Source: JAGORL01 sp964372415
Lineage (GTDB): Bacteria > Patescibacteriota > Patescibacteriia > UBA9934
Reading direction: 5' to 3'
Assembly (NCBI GenBank): GCA_964372415.1
Contig: CAYJQH010000004.1
Location: 1-64,000 of the forward strand
DNA length: 64,000 nt
Shown: positions 1 through 9,550 of the stretch, in pieces
How positions within the stretch are numbered: the first letter of the stretch is position 1
How the letters are laid out: the number at the start of each line of letters is the position of its first letter
Made by a program: the position numbers and the translations under genes
The notes under the pieces: model-generated
Told to the model about the DNA's origin: nothing
The model's input: only the letters and a program-made list of their open reading frames with translations
Databases searched by the model: none

Positions 1-969
1 GCTGTAGCCGAAGTCGAAGCTACGCGCCTCGCCAACTTTGTCGCTTGGCGATTAACGGTGAATCCGGAAAAACTCTTGCAAAATACCGTGGTGGCGGGTG
101 TCGAAATTGTGAGTCAGGGCGATCCGCGCTACCCCCTTCTACTGTCGACTATTCACGACCCACCAATCGGCTTCTTTGTAAAAGGCACGCTGCCTCCACC
201 ACAGCTCCCGCTTATTAGCATTGTGGGCTCGCGGCGAGGCACCGCGTACGGCAAAAAAGTGGCCAGCACCTTGGCCTATGACCTCGCCAAACGCGGGGTT
301 GGCATTGTGAGCGGTCTTGCTATGGGCATTGACAGCGCCGCCCACGAAGCCAGCCTGGAGGCTGGTGGCTACACGCTGGCGGTCATTGCTCAAGGTCACA
401 ACTCATTAAGTAGCCGCCAAAGAAAACTTGCGGAACGTATTGTGGCTCAGGGCGGAGCTGTCGTGAGCGAATACCCACCGCATTTTGAGCCGAAACCGTT
501 CAACTTTCCTATTCGTAATCGAATTATTTCCGGGCTCAGTAAAGGCACTGTTATCGTCGAAGCTACTTTGAAATCAGGTTCGCGTATCACCGCACAATCG
601 GCAATCGATCAAAATCGAGAAGTATTTGCTGTGCCTGGCCCTATCGACTCAAGCAACTCGGAAGGCACGAATCAACTCATTAAAGACGGGGCACATGTGG
701 CGCGTCATGCTGATGACGTAATGGATGTGTTAGGTCTTTCCTCGGCCCAAATGCCTAGCTCCCCCTCCATTTATGGAGGGGGCTGGGGGGAGGTGTGCGG
801 CGATGGCCAAAGCGAAGCGCTTATCACAATCCTATCGCGTGGCGCCCTTCACATCGACGAACTCTCGCGTGAGACGGGTCGTCCGACCACCGAACTCCTA
901 GCCGCCTTGACGTACCTTGAGCTCGACGGCAAGGTACGGAACCTTGGGAACATGATGTATAGCTTGTGA
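1..969 (+). CDS. dprA: DNA processing protein DprA, 5' partial
   Basis: DprA loads RecA onto incoming single-stranded DNA during natural transformation. The Rossmann-like core is clear: the GSRRGTAYGKK nucleotide-fold motif, the SGLAMGIDSAAH segment and the FPIRNRIISGLS segment are all typical of the family. A short winged-helix-like domain ends the protein. The reading frame is open from base 1 with no stop before the GTG at 58, and residues encoded by 1-57 resemble the N-terminal helical part of DprA, so the gene very probably begins before the window. A palindromic C/G-rich repeat (755-797) is read in frame in the linker between core and C-terminal domain. The stop overlaps the folC start (GTGA). 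comEC at 46007-48355 is another competence gene in this window. Confidence 0.93.
   Translation, partial: AVAEVEATRLANFVAWRLTVNPEKLLQNTVVAGVEIVSQGDPRYPLLLSTIHDPPIGFFVKGTLPPPQLPLISIVGSRRGTAYGKKVASTLAYDLAKRGVGIVSGLAMGIDSAAHEASLEAGGYTLAVIAQGHNSLSSRQRKLAERIVAQGGAVVSEYPPHFEPKPFNFPIRNRIISGLSKGTVIVEATLKSGSRITAQSAIDQNREVFAVPGPIDSSNSEGTNQLIKDGAHVARHADDVMDVLGLSSAQMPSSPSIYGGGWGEVCGDGQSEALITILSRGALHIDELSRETGRPTTELLAALTYLELDGKVRNLGNMMYSL
755..797. repeat. in-frame palindromic CT-rich repeat in dprA
   Basis: The stretch reads CTCCCCCTCCAT, a short loop, then ATGGAGGGGG, followed by a second G-rich arm. It forms a strong hairpin and lies in frame between the Rossmann core and the C-terminal domain of dprA. 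Related copies lie in scpA, comEC, the rsmB-like gene and mutM, and around the DUF559 gene. Confidence 0.75.
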
Positions 970-2210
970 TCGATTTTGCAACCTACAAAAGAGCCTTGGC
1001 GCGGCGGGCACACCTCCTGACTACAGATGGCAAACCCGAACGCGACACCGCCGAACGTGGCACCCGAAAACAAGCGGCTGTTTTGGAAGTTGTCCGTCGC
1101 CTGGAGCTGAACTTAGGGTCTTTTAATTTTGTTCACGTCACCGGAACAAGCGGCAAGGGGAGTGTATGCAAACTTATTCACGATATTCTGCTAGCGGACA
1201 GTAAAAAGGTCGGTACGCTCGTGACGCCCTACACCACGACCTACCTAGAATCGTTTTTAGTTGGCCAGGGCCTTATTGATTCAGAAACACTTGTCGCGAA
1301 CCTCACCAAGGTCCTCGACGCTGCCGAGGCACTGCAGGAGCCGGTATCGACGGGGATAGCCGTTGCTCTTCAAGTCTTCAAGGCGAGACAACTGGATTGG
1401 GCAGTCATCGAAGTTGGTCGTGGCGGTCGCTTTGACGCAACCAATGTTATCCCCTCACCGAAAATTGCTGTCATTACCAATGTTGATCATGACCATCGGG
1501 TGACGCTCGGCGAAACATTAGAGGAGATCGCGTGGCAAAAGGCTGGGATCATTAAAAAAGGTTGTCACGTAATCTGCGGCGAGCGGCGACCAGAGTTACA
1601 AAAAATTTTTATTGACGAAGCACAGAACGTTGGGGCGACTATTGAATTCGTGGCCTGGCACGATGATTATCAAAAGCATAACAAGGCAATTGCTCGTGCC
1701 GTAGGTCGAGCGCTCGGTATCAATTCCGCAGTTATTGACGAAGCTATTAGCACAAGCCGTCCCCTGCCATGTCGTTTCGAAACCATTCAAAAAAATCCTC
1801 GGGTAATTATTGATGGCGCTCACAACCCAGCCAAGATACGGGCCACGGTCAATCGTATAGCCAAAGAAAAAACAGGCAGATGCATCGTACTTTTTGGTTG
1901 TAAGTCATCAAAAAATCCCTCGGAACTTTTGTTGCCGATAATTGAACTCGGCGCCACAATCAACACGACGTGTTACGAATTCGGCGCGGGAAAATCGACA
2001 AATCCCCACGAGCTTATTCAAAAAATTCCCGCGGCGCAGCGTGGCATAGCGTATGATAAACCGCAGGAAGCGCTCCGCCATGTCCTTGCCACACTAACCT
2101 CAAAAGACATTTTGCTCGTCACGGGATCACTTTATTTGGCAGGCGAACTACGCGCTCATTGGGTTACGGAAGAGCAAATTTTTAACCGTCACTCAGCCTT
2201 CAATTCTTGA
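966..2210 (+). CDS. folC: folylpolyglutamate synthase / Mur-ligase family protein
   Basis: Mur-ligase superfamily enzyme of 414 residues. FolC adds glutamate to (dihydro)folate using ATP. Visible motifs are the P-loop VTGTSGKGSVCKLIHD near residue 60, the AVIEVGRGGRFDATNV segment, the AVITNVDHDH segment near residue 170, and IIDGAHNPAKI in the C-terminal domain, which is the FolC signature. The GTG start at 966 overlaps the dprA stop, so the two are probably translationally coupled. No Shine-Dalgarno sequence is evident. Since CPR cells have little folate metabolism, the true substrate could differ. Confidence 0.88.
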   Translation: MIDFATYKRALARRAHLLTTDGKPERDTAERGTRKQAAVLEVVRRLELNLGSFNFVHVTGTSGKGSVCKLIHDILLADSKKVGTLVTPYTTTYLESFLVGQGLIDSETLVANLTKVLDAAEALQEPVSTGIAVALQVFKARQLDWAVIEVGRGGRFDATNVIPSPKIAVITNVDHDHRVTLGETLEEIAWQKAGIIKKGCHVICGERRPELQKIFIDEAQNVGATIEFVAWHDDYQKHNKAIARAVGRALGINSAVIDEAISTSRPLPCRFETIQKNPRVIIDGAHNPAKIRATVNRIAKEKTGRCIVLFGCKSSKNPSELLLPIIELGATINTTCYEFGAGKSTNPHELIQKIPAAQRGIAYDKPQEALRHVLATLTSKDILLVTGSLYLAGELRAHWVTEEQIFNRHSAFNS

Positions 2211-2248
2211 CGGAAGATGGAACGATCGCTATCGTCCAGCCGATATAT

Positions 2249-4534
2249 ATGGCCAAACTTCTCATTGTTGAGTCTCCAACCAAAGCCAAGACGATCAATA
2301 AATACCTAGGTCGCGACTACAAAGTTGTGTCTTCTTTTGGGCATATTAGAGATCTACCAAAAAAGAAAATGGGGGTAGATGTAAAACACGGCTTTACTCC
2401 AACCTACGAGGTACCAGCTGACAAAAAGAAAAAGGTTCAAGACCTGAAAATCGCTGCCAAAGCGGCCGACGAAATTTACCTAGCAACTGACGAGGACCGT
2501 GAAGGTGAGGCCATCGCCTGGCACATTGCCCAGGTGCTCGATTTAGATGAGGCAACGGCCAAGCGCATTACTTTTCACGAAATTACCAAGTCGGCTATTG
2601 AAAAGGCTTTGGCGCATGCCCGCACCATCGACCACAAGCTGGTCGATGCGCAGCAAACCCGCCGTATCCTGGACCGCTTGGTGGGTTACGAACTCTCCCC
2701 GCTCCTCTGGCGCAAAGTTGCCCGTGGCCTCTCGGCTGGCCGTGTGCAATCTGTTGCCGTGCGCTTAGTTGTCGAGCGTGAACGCGAACGGCAAGCATTC
2801 AAGCAAGAAGAATATTGGACCATCGAGGCTGACTTCGAGAAAGACACGAAACTCTTTGAGGCCAAATTGTTTGCGGTTGGTGACAAGAAGCTCGATAAAC
2901 TCGATATTAAAACCGAGGCTGAAGCGCAAGGCATTTTCGATAAGGTCAAAGATGCTCGTTTTGTCGTTTCAAATATTGAAACAAAAGATGCCACCAAAAA
3001 ACCGCCAACTCCGCTCACTACTTCAACTTTGCAACAGGAGTCTTATAACAAGCTCGGGATGAGCGCCAAACAAACCATGACCTTAGCCCAGCGTTTGTAC
3101 GAGACTGGTCGCATTACCTACATGCGTACGGATTCGATGAATTTGTCGGAGCAATTTTTAACCGACGCTCAAAATTACATCAGACAGGCTTTTGGTGATG
3201 ATTACGCCAAAGGTCCAGTTGCTTATAGAACAAATAAAAAAGGTGCCCAAGAAGCCCACGAGGCCATTCGACCAACCGACGCTGCTGCTGCCCCCGATAG
3301 CTTAAAAGGCGAGCTCGAAGCTGGCGAATGGAAATTATACGATTTGATTTGGCGCCGCACCATCGCAAGCCAAATGCCAAGCGCCAAGATTCGTAGAACC
3401 GCGATCGACCTAAACGGTAATGATCACATCTTCCGGGCCAACGGAAGCACGGTTGTTTTTCCAGGTTTTATGAAAGTCTGGCAATCGGCCGAGGACAAAA
3501 TCTTGCCCGATCTTATGGTCAAAGATGACGTCGGTATGCCACGCGAAGTTCGCAAAAGCCAACATTTCACAGAGCCAGCTGCTCGTTATTCTGATGCCAC
3601 GCTCATCAAGGCACTTGAGGAATACGGCATTGGCCGCCCCTCGACCTATGCCCCGACACTCTCTACCGTCATTGATCGCGGTTACGTTGTGCGTGATGAC
3701 AACAAAAAACTTATGCCGTCTGAGACGGCGATGATTGTGACCGATTTGCTGACCGAACATTTTCCGCAAATCGTCGATTACGAATTCACCGCTCAGATGG
3801 AAAAAAAACTCGACGAAATCGCCGAAGGTACTCATGACTGGCAAATGGTCATGAGCACGTTCTATGGCCCCTTCCACGAAGCAATCGAAAATAAAACTAC
3901 TGAGCTCTCGCGAGCCGATGTCATGAAGCAGCGAGTGCTCGGCAAAGACCCTAAATCTGGCCAGGACATCATTGTCCGCACTGGCCGTTTTGGTCCATAC
4001 GTTCAAGTTGGCGAAGCCACTGACGAAAATCCCAAGCCACCGCGTGCTTCACTCGAAAAGAACCAACTCATCGACACGCTCACCCTCGAAGACGCTTTGA
4101 AGCTTCTCGCCTTCCCGCGTGTTCTCGGCCCTTTTGATAATGGCGAAGTACTTGAAGTTCACAAAGGCCCGTTTGGTCCGTATCTTAAGGCTGGCAAAAT
4201 TAATGTCACCCTCCCACCAACTATCGATCCGGCTACGGTTAATTTCGACGAAGCAAAAAAACTTTTCGTTGAAGGCGCCGAAGAGAAACGCAAGCGCCTT
4301 GAACCCTTAGCCGAACTTGGTAAACATCCAGAAACCGGCAAAAGTATTATTGTAAAATCTGGTCGTTATGGCGCCTACGTCACCGACGGCGCCATCAATG
4401 CGACTATCCCGAAAGATCAAGATCCTAAGTCCGTGACCCTCGACCAAGCTGTCGAACTCATCACCAAAAAGAAAGCCCGCGGCAACCGCCGCTGGCCCCG
4501 AAAAGCCAAGGCAGAAACTCCAGCTGAGGGCTAA
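2249..4534 (+). CDS. topA: DNA topoisomerase I
   Basis: Type IA topoisomerase of 761 residues that relaxes negatively supercoiled DNA. The protein opens with the TOPRIM domain (MAKLLIVESPTKAKTINKYL), has the acidic DEDREGEAIAWH motif, and carries the catalytic tyrosine in GRITYMRTDS. The C-terminus has three copies of the topoisomerase C-terminal repeat (GRFGPYV, KGPFGPYLKAG, GRYGAYV) and a basic tail, with no Cys4 zinc fingers. An in-frame TTG lies 42 bases upstream, but the conserved protein starts at the ATG at 2249, which follows an AT-rich run with no Shine-Dalgarno sequence. Confidence 0.96.
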   Translation: MAKLLIVESPTKAKTINKYLGRDYKVVSSFGHIRDLPKKKMGVDVKHGFTPTYEVPADKKKKVQDLKIAAKAADEIYLATDEDREGEAIAWHIAQVLDLDEATAKRITFHEITKSAIEKALAHARTIDHKLVDAQQTRRILDRLVGYELSPLLWRKVARGLSAGRVQSVAVRLVVERERERQAFKQEEYWTIEADFEKDTKLFEAKLFAVGDKKLDKLDIKTEAEAQGIFDKVKDARFVVSNIETKDATKKPPTPLTTSTLQQESYNKLGMSAKQTMTLAQRLYETGRITYMRTDSMNLSEQFLTDAQNYIRQAFGDDYAKGPVAYRTNKKGAQEAHEAIRPTDAAAAPDSLKGELEAGEWKLYDLIWRRTIASQMPSAKIRRTAIDLNGNDHIFRANGSTVVFPGFMKVWQSAEDKILPDLMVKDDVGMPREVRKSQHFTEPAARYSDATLIKALEEYGIGRPSTYAPTLSTVIDRGYVVRDDNKKLMPSETAMIVTDLLTEHFPQIVDYEFTAQMEKKLDEIAEGTHDWQMVMSTFYGPFHEAIENKTTELSRADVMKQRVLGKDPKSGQDIIVRTGRFGPYVQVGEATDENPKPPRASLEKNQLIDTLTLEDALKLLAFPRVLGPFDNGEVLEVHKGPFGPYLKAGKINVTLPPTIDPATVNFDEAKKLFVEGAEEKRKRLEPLAELGKHPETGKSIIVKSGRYGAYVTDGAINATIPKDQDPKSVTLDQAVELITKKKARGNRRWPRKAKAETPAEG

Positions 4535-4561
4535 AATTAGGCTAAAATAAGCAAGATTACC

Positions 4562-4590
4562 TTGACAATCGGCAATTTTTTTGCTATGCT
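4562..4590 (+). promoter_or_regulatory. sigma70-type promoter of the 4640 gene
   Basis: TTGACA at 4562-4567 and TATGCT at 4585-4590 are separated by 17 bases. It follows the topA stop and precedes an orphan gene. Confidence 0.75.
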
Positions 4591-4639
4591 TTGGAGGTTA
4601 TAGTGAGCACTCAAGCGACACAATTTCGTTGGGGGACGC

Positions 4640-5065
4640 ATGACTGCGCGCATCGCAAAGAACGTGAGAAATCTTGGTTTCAGGATCCCGAACGACATGA
4701 ATGTCTGGGGGTATTCCGAGCAGGAGGCTAGCCGGTTCTTCGAAGAACTCAAGCGGTTCGGAGAGCTGGGTCAGCTCCCTGAAGTGGACGTTCTGAAACT
4801 CGCGGAGGCGCTCCGTGTGCCATACCCGCGGGGTCAGTTGCTCCGCCTGATCCAGACGGAGTGGGATCCGCCCTTCCCAACCGACACTGGTTCAGTACGG
4901 AGGTTCGATAAAATCCTCTATGTGGAGGTTATCGAGGCTCGCGGTGAGAGTCTCAAGGTGAGACTGATCGCGGACTTCGGGGAGGCCGACGAGGAGCTTC
5001 ATCCATCAATCGTGATCAACGATGACTGGCAGTACGACAACGAGGTAGATCTCGACGACTACTAA
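4640..5065 (+). CDS. hypothetical protein, 141 aa
   Basis: I do not recognise this protein. It is acidic at the C-terminus (ends DEEL...NEVDLDDY), has no signal peptide or membrane segment, and looks soluble. The first third is helical (YSEQEASRFFEELKRFGELG) and the second half looks beta-rich. The start is set by a GGGGGA Shine-Dalgarno sequence just before the ATG. The gene has its own promoter (4562) and terminator (5064-5112), so it is monocistronic. It shares this layout with six other orphan genes in the window, in contrast to the SD-less housekeeping genes. Confidence 0.75.
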   Translation: MTARIAKNVRNLGFRIPNDMNVWGYSEQEASRFFEELKRFGELGQLPEVDVLKLAEALRVPYPRGQLLRLIQTEWDPPFPTDTGSVRRFDKILYVEVIEARGESLKVRLIADFGEADEELHPSIVINDDWQYDNEVDLDDY

Positions 5066-5112
5066 CCCGCACCCCGAAGAGCCACACAGGCCTTCGCGGT
5101 GCGGTTCTTCAT
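5064..5112 (+). terminator. hairpin terminator after the 4640 gene
   Basis: CCGCACCCCGAAG pairs with CTTCGCGGTGCGG, followed by TTCTTCATTT. It begins at the stop codon of the gene. Confidence 0.65.
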
Positions 5113-5125
5113 TTCCAATACTCAC

Positions 5126-5287
5126 TCGATAGACCCTTCGTCGTCACTCAGGGTCTGAATGCGCAGTCCGCCGTCGAAGGCGACGGGGGTATGCCCGGCA
5201 CAAAATCGTCATTGCGAGGAGTCCGTAGGACGACGAAGCAATCTGTAGACCAAAGATTGCTTCGCCCCTTCGGGGCTCGCAATGACG
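5126..5287. repeat. two REP-like palindromes
   Basis: The first palindrome is GACCCTTCGTCGTCACTCAGGGTC near 5137-5160, a relative of the widespread CCCTTCGAC...CTCAGGG type. The second is a long hairpin at 5207-5287 whose arms are CGTCATTGCGAG and CTCGCAATGACG, with an inner AAGCAATCT/AGATTGCTT stem. Both are common dispersed intergenic repeats in bacteria. They fill the space between two convergent genes. Confidence 0.75.
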
Positions 5288-5296
5288 AAAGGATGA

Positions 5297-7573
5297 TTAT
5301 TTTTCAACGGTATACCCTCGTGCCGCGAGGTCTTCGACTTTCAAACGCTCACCAGTAATAGAGTCAGCAAAAGTCACTTCGAGCTGATCACCGTGGTGTT
5401 CAGGAATGATGGCCAGGTGACCAATAGCTTCCGGGGTAAGCCAAGTATCGAGTTCGCCGGGTTTAAAGAGACCAAGTTTAGTTACCGCATCAGCCGCTTT
5501 AAAGAAGGCGAATTTCTTTTCCAATAATTCGTCATTACCGCCGCTATAACCAAAAGCTTGCGGATTTTTTTCAATCATCCGGGCAATAATGCCACTAATA
5601 CTATCTTCCTTTTGTACGATGGCACTCGGTGGAATGGGTACGGTTTCAACCGGAGGAAATTCGTCGCTAAGTTCTGGAGTTTGAATTACTTCTGGTTCTC
5701 CTGTTTGCCCAGCCTCAGTAACCTCTGAGATTTCGACTGGTACGGACACCGTCTCAGGCGTTATGACCTCCACAGGCGGCGGCACCACCACGTTCGTAAC
5801 CTCAGGCGTTGATTGCGCCTCAAAGGCAAAGAAAATCTTCTCAAGCTGTTCGTGAACAGCTGGTCCCGGTAGATTGGCAAAGCTGACCTGAACCAAACCA
5901 GCTGCCCGCGCCAAGGTTCCCAAAGCCTCAATTTGATTAAGCCTCCGCTCACTCCAGGTCCGCCCCTTGTAACCTGCAAGTTTGCTTGACCACTCATTAA
6001 ACCCCTCCATCACAAATTGTTTTACTCGGGCGTAACTTCTCTCCTTGACATTATCTTTAGTAAACGTACTCCATCGATCGGCTAGAGCGATCGCTCCATA
6101 GGCGCCTCCCCGGAGCACATTAAGCCCGCTCAGCATAAGTGCGGTGTTGACCGATTCTTTCATAACTTTTGCACCGGAAATTCTGGTCTGAATTGCTTCG
6201 CCCAACAACTCCCCCGCTTCTTTGGCGAACTCCTGGTCAATTTTTTTACTTTCAGTCGAATAATTATTGATCACTGCTTGGCATTTCTTAAGCAATTCAG
6301 CTCGTTTGTCAGGTGTGAGATACTTTGAACTCAAAATTCGTTCCTGAAGAAGAGTTGCTTGAGTACCCACTTGATCAGGCGAGGCTACACGTTCTTTAGC
6401 CGCTGCCTCAAGAGCGCTCTGAATAGATTCACGCTCCTGGCGCGTAAAATGTCGCTGCGATAAATAACGAGCCGCATCAACGGGTAGCATTACCCCGTAC
6501 ATGGTGCCCGCAGCACTAGCTAAAGCGCCCGCCATTCTGGTTGCAGCTTCAATTTTTGTAAGCTGCCGCTCGCCCCGTTCAACCGGCGAAAGTTCACCCA
6601 TAAACTGAGTAGCCAAAAACTCCGAAGTCTTGTTTTTACCGAACGACAAAACATAATCTAACCCCTTTTTTGTGGACTCTAAACCCTTAGAAAACCATGA
6701 CTCTTCTTGGGTTTTAGGTGTTGTTTTTTCTTGAGCTATCGGTGTCGTTCGTGGCTCTCTTATAATTGGCTTTGGCGTGGTGTGGGCTTTAGCCGCCCAC
6801 AACTGCTCTAGTCCGACTATCACCTGATTATGAACGGGCGGTTGCTGAATGGTCTCAAATGGTTTAGTTTCTGGGGTCGCTTTGTTTAGTCCTTGCTCCT
6901 TGACCGTCTCTTCATAAAGTCGGCGCGCCAAACGGCGTCGCAAATCTTCAGCTTGGCCAAAGATTCGTTCTCGTTCGAGGCTGCCAAGAGGAATCAAGCG
7001 AACAGCCCCGATAAGCGCCTCTAGTCGCTCGCGAATCGTGTTTGTTGTTAATTCATGAAAGACCACTTTGAGCGTTTTCGCTTCCTGACCAAGCACGGCT
7101 AAACTTTCTTTTTCTGGCCGTTCACTGGCCACTTGTTCCAAGTCTTCAAAAAAAGGAAGGTTTGCTTTTTCATACAACTCCTTCTGGGTTGCCGTTAATC
7201 GATTTTCATAACGGCGTAATTGTTGGTCGATGATTGGGTCGTGGATCGCTGCCGTAGCTTCAAATCGTCTAAGTTCGCGCACCAAACGCCGAGCTCGACG
7301 AAAAGTTTTGAATGTTTTAGCTAAATCTACACCTTCCTCAGTCAACGCTTCATCAAGATTTTGCAAGGCAACAAGCGCCTCGTGCCAAGGCAGTTGCGCT
7401 GCGGCTGATTCACGGTCTTGAGCCATGCGTGAGGCATTTTCTTTGTTATATTTTTGCGGCTCCGTTAAAGCAATCTCAGGCTGTTTGACAACTGGTCTCT
7501 CGGTCGCAGAAACAATTTGCGTCGACTCATCTTCAAGCAAATCCTCAGAACGATTAGTGGGATACTTAACCAT
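5297..7573 (-). CDS. large hypothetical protein, 758 aa
   Basis: No family recognised. The N-terminal 250 residues are charged and helical, probably coiled coil (repeated RRARRLVRELRR and REIRLEAL-like segments). Two hydrophobic, alanine/glycine-rich stretches follow in the middle (AGALASAAGTMYGVMLP and ALMLSGLNVLRGGAYGAIAL), which may be membrane-associated. A proline/valine/glutamate-rich linker near residues 590-650 leads to a small C-terminal region of about 100 residues. The ATG at 7573 lies one base after the stop of the upstream gene, which suggests coupling; a TTG five codons earlier is less likely. It forms a two-gene operon with 7575-7925. Confidence 0.75.
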   Translation of the reverse strand: MVKYPTNRSEDLLEDESTQIVSATERPVVKQPEIALTEPQKYNKENASRMAQDRESAAAQLPWHEALVALQNLDEALTEEGVDLAKTFKTFRRARRLVRELRRFEATAAIHDPIIDQQLRRYENRLTATQKELYEKANLPFFEDLEQVASERPEKESLAVLGQEAKTLKVVFHELTTNTIRERLEALIGAVRLIPLGSLERERIFGQAEDLRRRLARRLYEETVKEQGLNKATPETKPFETIQQPPVHNQVIVGLEQLWAAKAHTTPKPIIREPRTTPIAQEKTTPKTQEESWFSKGLESTKKGLDYVLSFGKNKTSEFLATQFMGELSPVERGERQLTKIEAATRMAGALASAAGTMYGVMLPVDAARYLSQRHFTRQERESIQSALEAAAKERVASPDQVGTQATLLQERILSSKYLTPDKRAELLKKCQAVINNYSTESKKIDQEFAKEAGELLGEAIQTRISGAKVMKESVNTALMLSGLNVLRGGAYGAIALADRWSTFTKDNVKERSYARVKQFVMEGFNEWSSKLAGYKGRTWSERRLNQIEALGTLARAAGLVQVSFANLPGPAVHEQLEKIFFAFEAQSTPEVTNVVVPPPVEVITPETVSVPVEISEVTEAGQTGEPEVIQTPELSDEFPPVETVPIPPSAIVQKEDSISGIIARMIEKNPQAFGYSGGNDELLEKKFAFFKAADAVTKLGLFKPGELDTWLTPEAIGHLAIIPEHHGDQLEVTFADSITGERLKVEDLAARGYTVEK

Positions 7574-7574
7574 A

Positions 7575-7925
7575 CTATCGAGCTTCAAGAGCGGTCAGCT
7601 CTGCGGCTATATTCGCTAGTTCTTGCTCGCTTGAAATGGCTAGGGCCGCGGCAGACAGATCGCGCTTGCTGTTTGCTGCTTTAGCTTTAAGCAAAAGGTC
7701 CGAAAATTCTTCCGAAATTTCACTTATTAGATTGTTGGCCAAAAATTTTTCTAGGGCGTCTAGTTGAGCCAAACTCAAGCTTGGCAGAAGGGTTGCCCAA
7801 GCTGCTTTTTGGTCATCGCTTAGGTTTGCGGCATCAAGCATGAGCCAAAGCCGCCGACCGTGATCGTGAGCTGTCACGGCTAAGCCACTAAGGCCGTTTG
7901 CACCGCTCAATTTAGAGTTATCCAT
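7575..7925 (-). CDS. hypothetical protein, 116 aa
   Basis: Small, mostly helical, alanine- and leucine-rich protein with no recognised motif or membrane segment. It ends one base before the start of the 758-residue protein, so both are probably translated from one message and may act together. It is transcribed divergently from relA/spoT. Confidence 0.65.
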   Translation of the reverse strand: MDNSKLSGANGLSGLAVTAHDHGRRLWLMLDAANLSDDQKAAWATLLPSLSLAQLDALEKFLANNLISEISEEFSDLLLKAKAANSKRDLSAAALAISSEQELANIAAELTALEAR

Positions 7926-8029
7926 GAGGATATTTTAACACAGATGTCTGTGCCTTCTCAGTGAGTGAGGGTGAAGGGGGTAATCTACTTTACGGCCAGT
8001 TAGGAGAGCGGTATCTTCATAATGGATCT

Positions 8030-9502
8030 ATGTTGCTCTCGTTTGACAGCTTGCAGCAAATGCTTGACGGTCGATATACCAAGGAGGATATCGACCTCCT
8101 TCAACTTGCCTATAAATTTGCTGCCAAGGCTCATGAAGGACAGTTCCGAATTACCGGTGATCCATATTTTTCACATGCCCTCATTGTTGGCCAGAAACTG
8201 GCTGCTTTAAAGTTGCCGAGTAATGTAATAGCCGCAGGGTTACTACATGACGTTCCGGAAGACACCACGACTTCGATTGAAGAAATTAGGGCTACTTTTG
8301 GTGAAGACATCGCAAGAATGGTGGCTAGCGTCACCAAGCTTGGCAAGGTCCAATACCGTGGCGAGGAAAGATACGTAGAAAATCTTCGTAAAATGTTCGT
8401 CGCCATGGCCGAAGACGTGCGAGTGATCTTTATTAAATTTGCCGACCGCATGCATAACATGGAAACTTTGTATGTGGTTGAAGAAAATAAACGCTTACGA
8501 CTTGCTCGCGAAGTTTTAGAAATTTACGCCCCGATCGCCAACCGTTTAGGTATGGGCGAATACCGAGGCTTGTTTGAGGATTATTCATTCAAATATTTAC
8601 AACCTAAAGAATACAGCTGGACCCAACATTTGCTTGAAGAAAGAGTAAAAAAATTTGGTCCGGCCTTAGAACGCGGGCTTAAAACAGTCGACTTTGAGCT
8701 TAGAAAAAATGGTCTTGCCAGCGTTCAACTACACGGCCGTATAAAACATTGCTATAGCCTGCACAAAAAACTGTTACGTTATAAGCACGATTTGTCCAAA
8801 GTTTACGACATCGTGGCCCTCAGAATTATCGTTAAAGACATTCCCGAATGTTACTCAGCGCTTGGCATTCTTCATAGCCTATACACCCCACTCCCCGGGC
8901 GTATTAAAGATTACATCGCACAACCCAAACCAAATGGTTACCAGTCACTTCATACGACTGTTTTCGATGATCAAGGTTCAATCCTGGAATTTCAAATTCG
9001 TACCGTTCAAATGCACGAGGAATGCGAATTCGGTGTGGCAGCGCATTGGCGCTACAAAGAGGGGGGCACGGTGAGCGAACGCCACGTTCGTTGGATGGAA
9101 GAGCTGGCGCAAATACAAAAAGAGTTGTCGACGAGTGATTTCCTCAAACATTTAAACGAACTTAAACTCGACATGTTTTCTGATCGAATTTTTGTTTTTA
9201 CGCCACGTGGCGACGTTATCGATCTGCCAGAGAATTCTACCCCCATCGATTTAGCTTACGCCATTCACTCGGAAATCGGCAACAAGGCAGTGCAAAGTCG
9301 GATTAACGGTGAAATTGCGAGCCTTGATACCATGCTCAAATCAGGTGATATGTGCGAACTTATTACTGATAAAAATCGAAAATATCCTAACGAAGATTGG
9401 CTGAAATTTGTAAAAACTCGTCACGCAAAAGAAAAAATCAAAGACGCACTACGAGGTACAAAACAAGGAATTTGGTCATCTCTGATGAGACGTGTCCAGT
9501 AA
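8030..9502 (+). CDS. relA/spoT: bifunctional (p)ppGpp synthetase/hydrolase, RelA/SpoT family
   Basis: Makes and degrades the stringent-response alarmone. The N-terminal HD hydrolase domain keeps its metal ligands (SHALIVG, AAGLLHDVPEDT, IKFADRMHNMETL). The synthetase domain follows (YDIVALRIIV, KPNGYQSLHTTV, LEFQIRT), then a TGS domain (DRIFVFTPRGDVIDLP). The protein ends soon after TGS, so the helical/ACT regulatory domains of long RSH proteins are missing. The chosen ATG gives 490 residues and starts just before the conserved region. A GTG at 7961 would add 23 unconserved residues. Both active sites look intact, so it is likely bifunctional. Confidence 0.93.
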   Translation: MLLSFDSLQQMLDGRYTKEDIDLLQLAYKFAAKAHEGQFRITGDPYFSHALIVGQKLAALKLPSNVIAAGLLHDVPEDTTTSIEEIRATFGEDIARMVASVTKLGKVQYRGEERYVENLRKMFVAMAEDVRVIFIKFADRMHNMETLYVVEENKRLRLAREVLEIYAPIANRLGMGEYRGLFEDYSFKYLQPKEYSWTQHLLEERVKKFGPALERGLKTVDFELRKNGLASVQLHGRIKHCYSLHKKLLRYKHDLSKVYDIVALRIIVKDIPECYSALGILHSLYTPLPGRIKDYIAQPKPNGYQSLHTTVFDDQGSILEFQIRTVQMHEECEFGVAAHWRYKEGGTVSERHVRWMEELAQIQKELSTSDFLKHLNELKLDMFSDRIFVFTPRGDVIDLPENSTPIDLAYAIHSEIGNKAVQSRINGEIASLDTMLKSGDMCELITDKNRKYPNEDWLKFVKTRHAKEKIKDALRGTKQGIWSSLMRRVQ

Positions 9503-9550
9503 GAAAAACTTACTTTTCCCGCGCCTAGAACCATTTCAAATAGTAAATTT

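Noticed and set aside
3410..4006. 198-codon antisense frame in topA
   Set aside because: Shadow of a strongly conserved gene; no start signals or recognisable protein.
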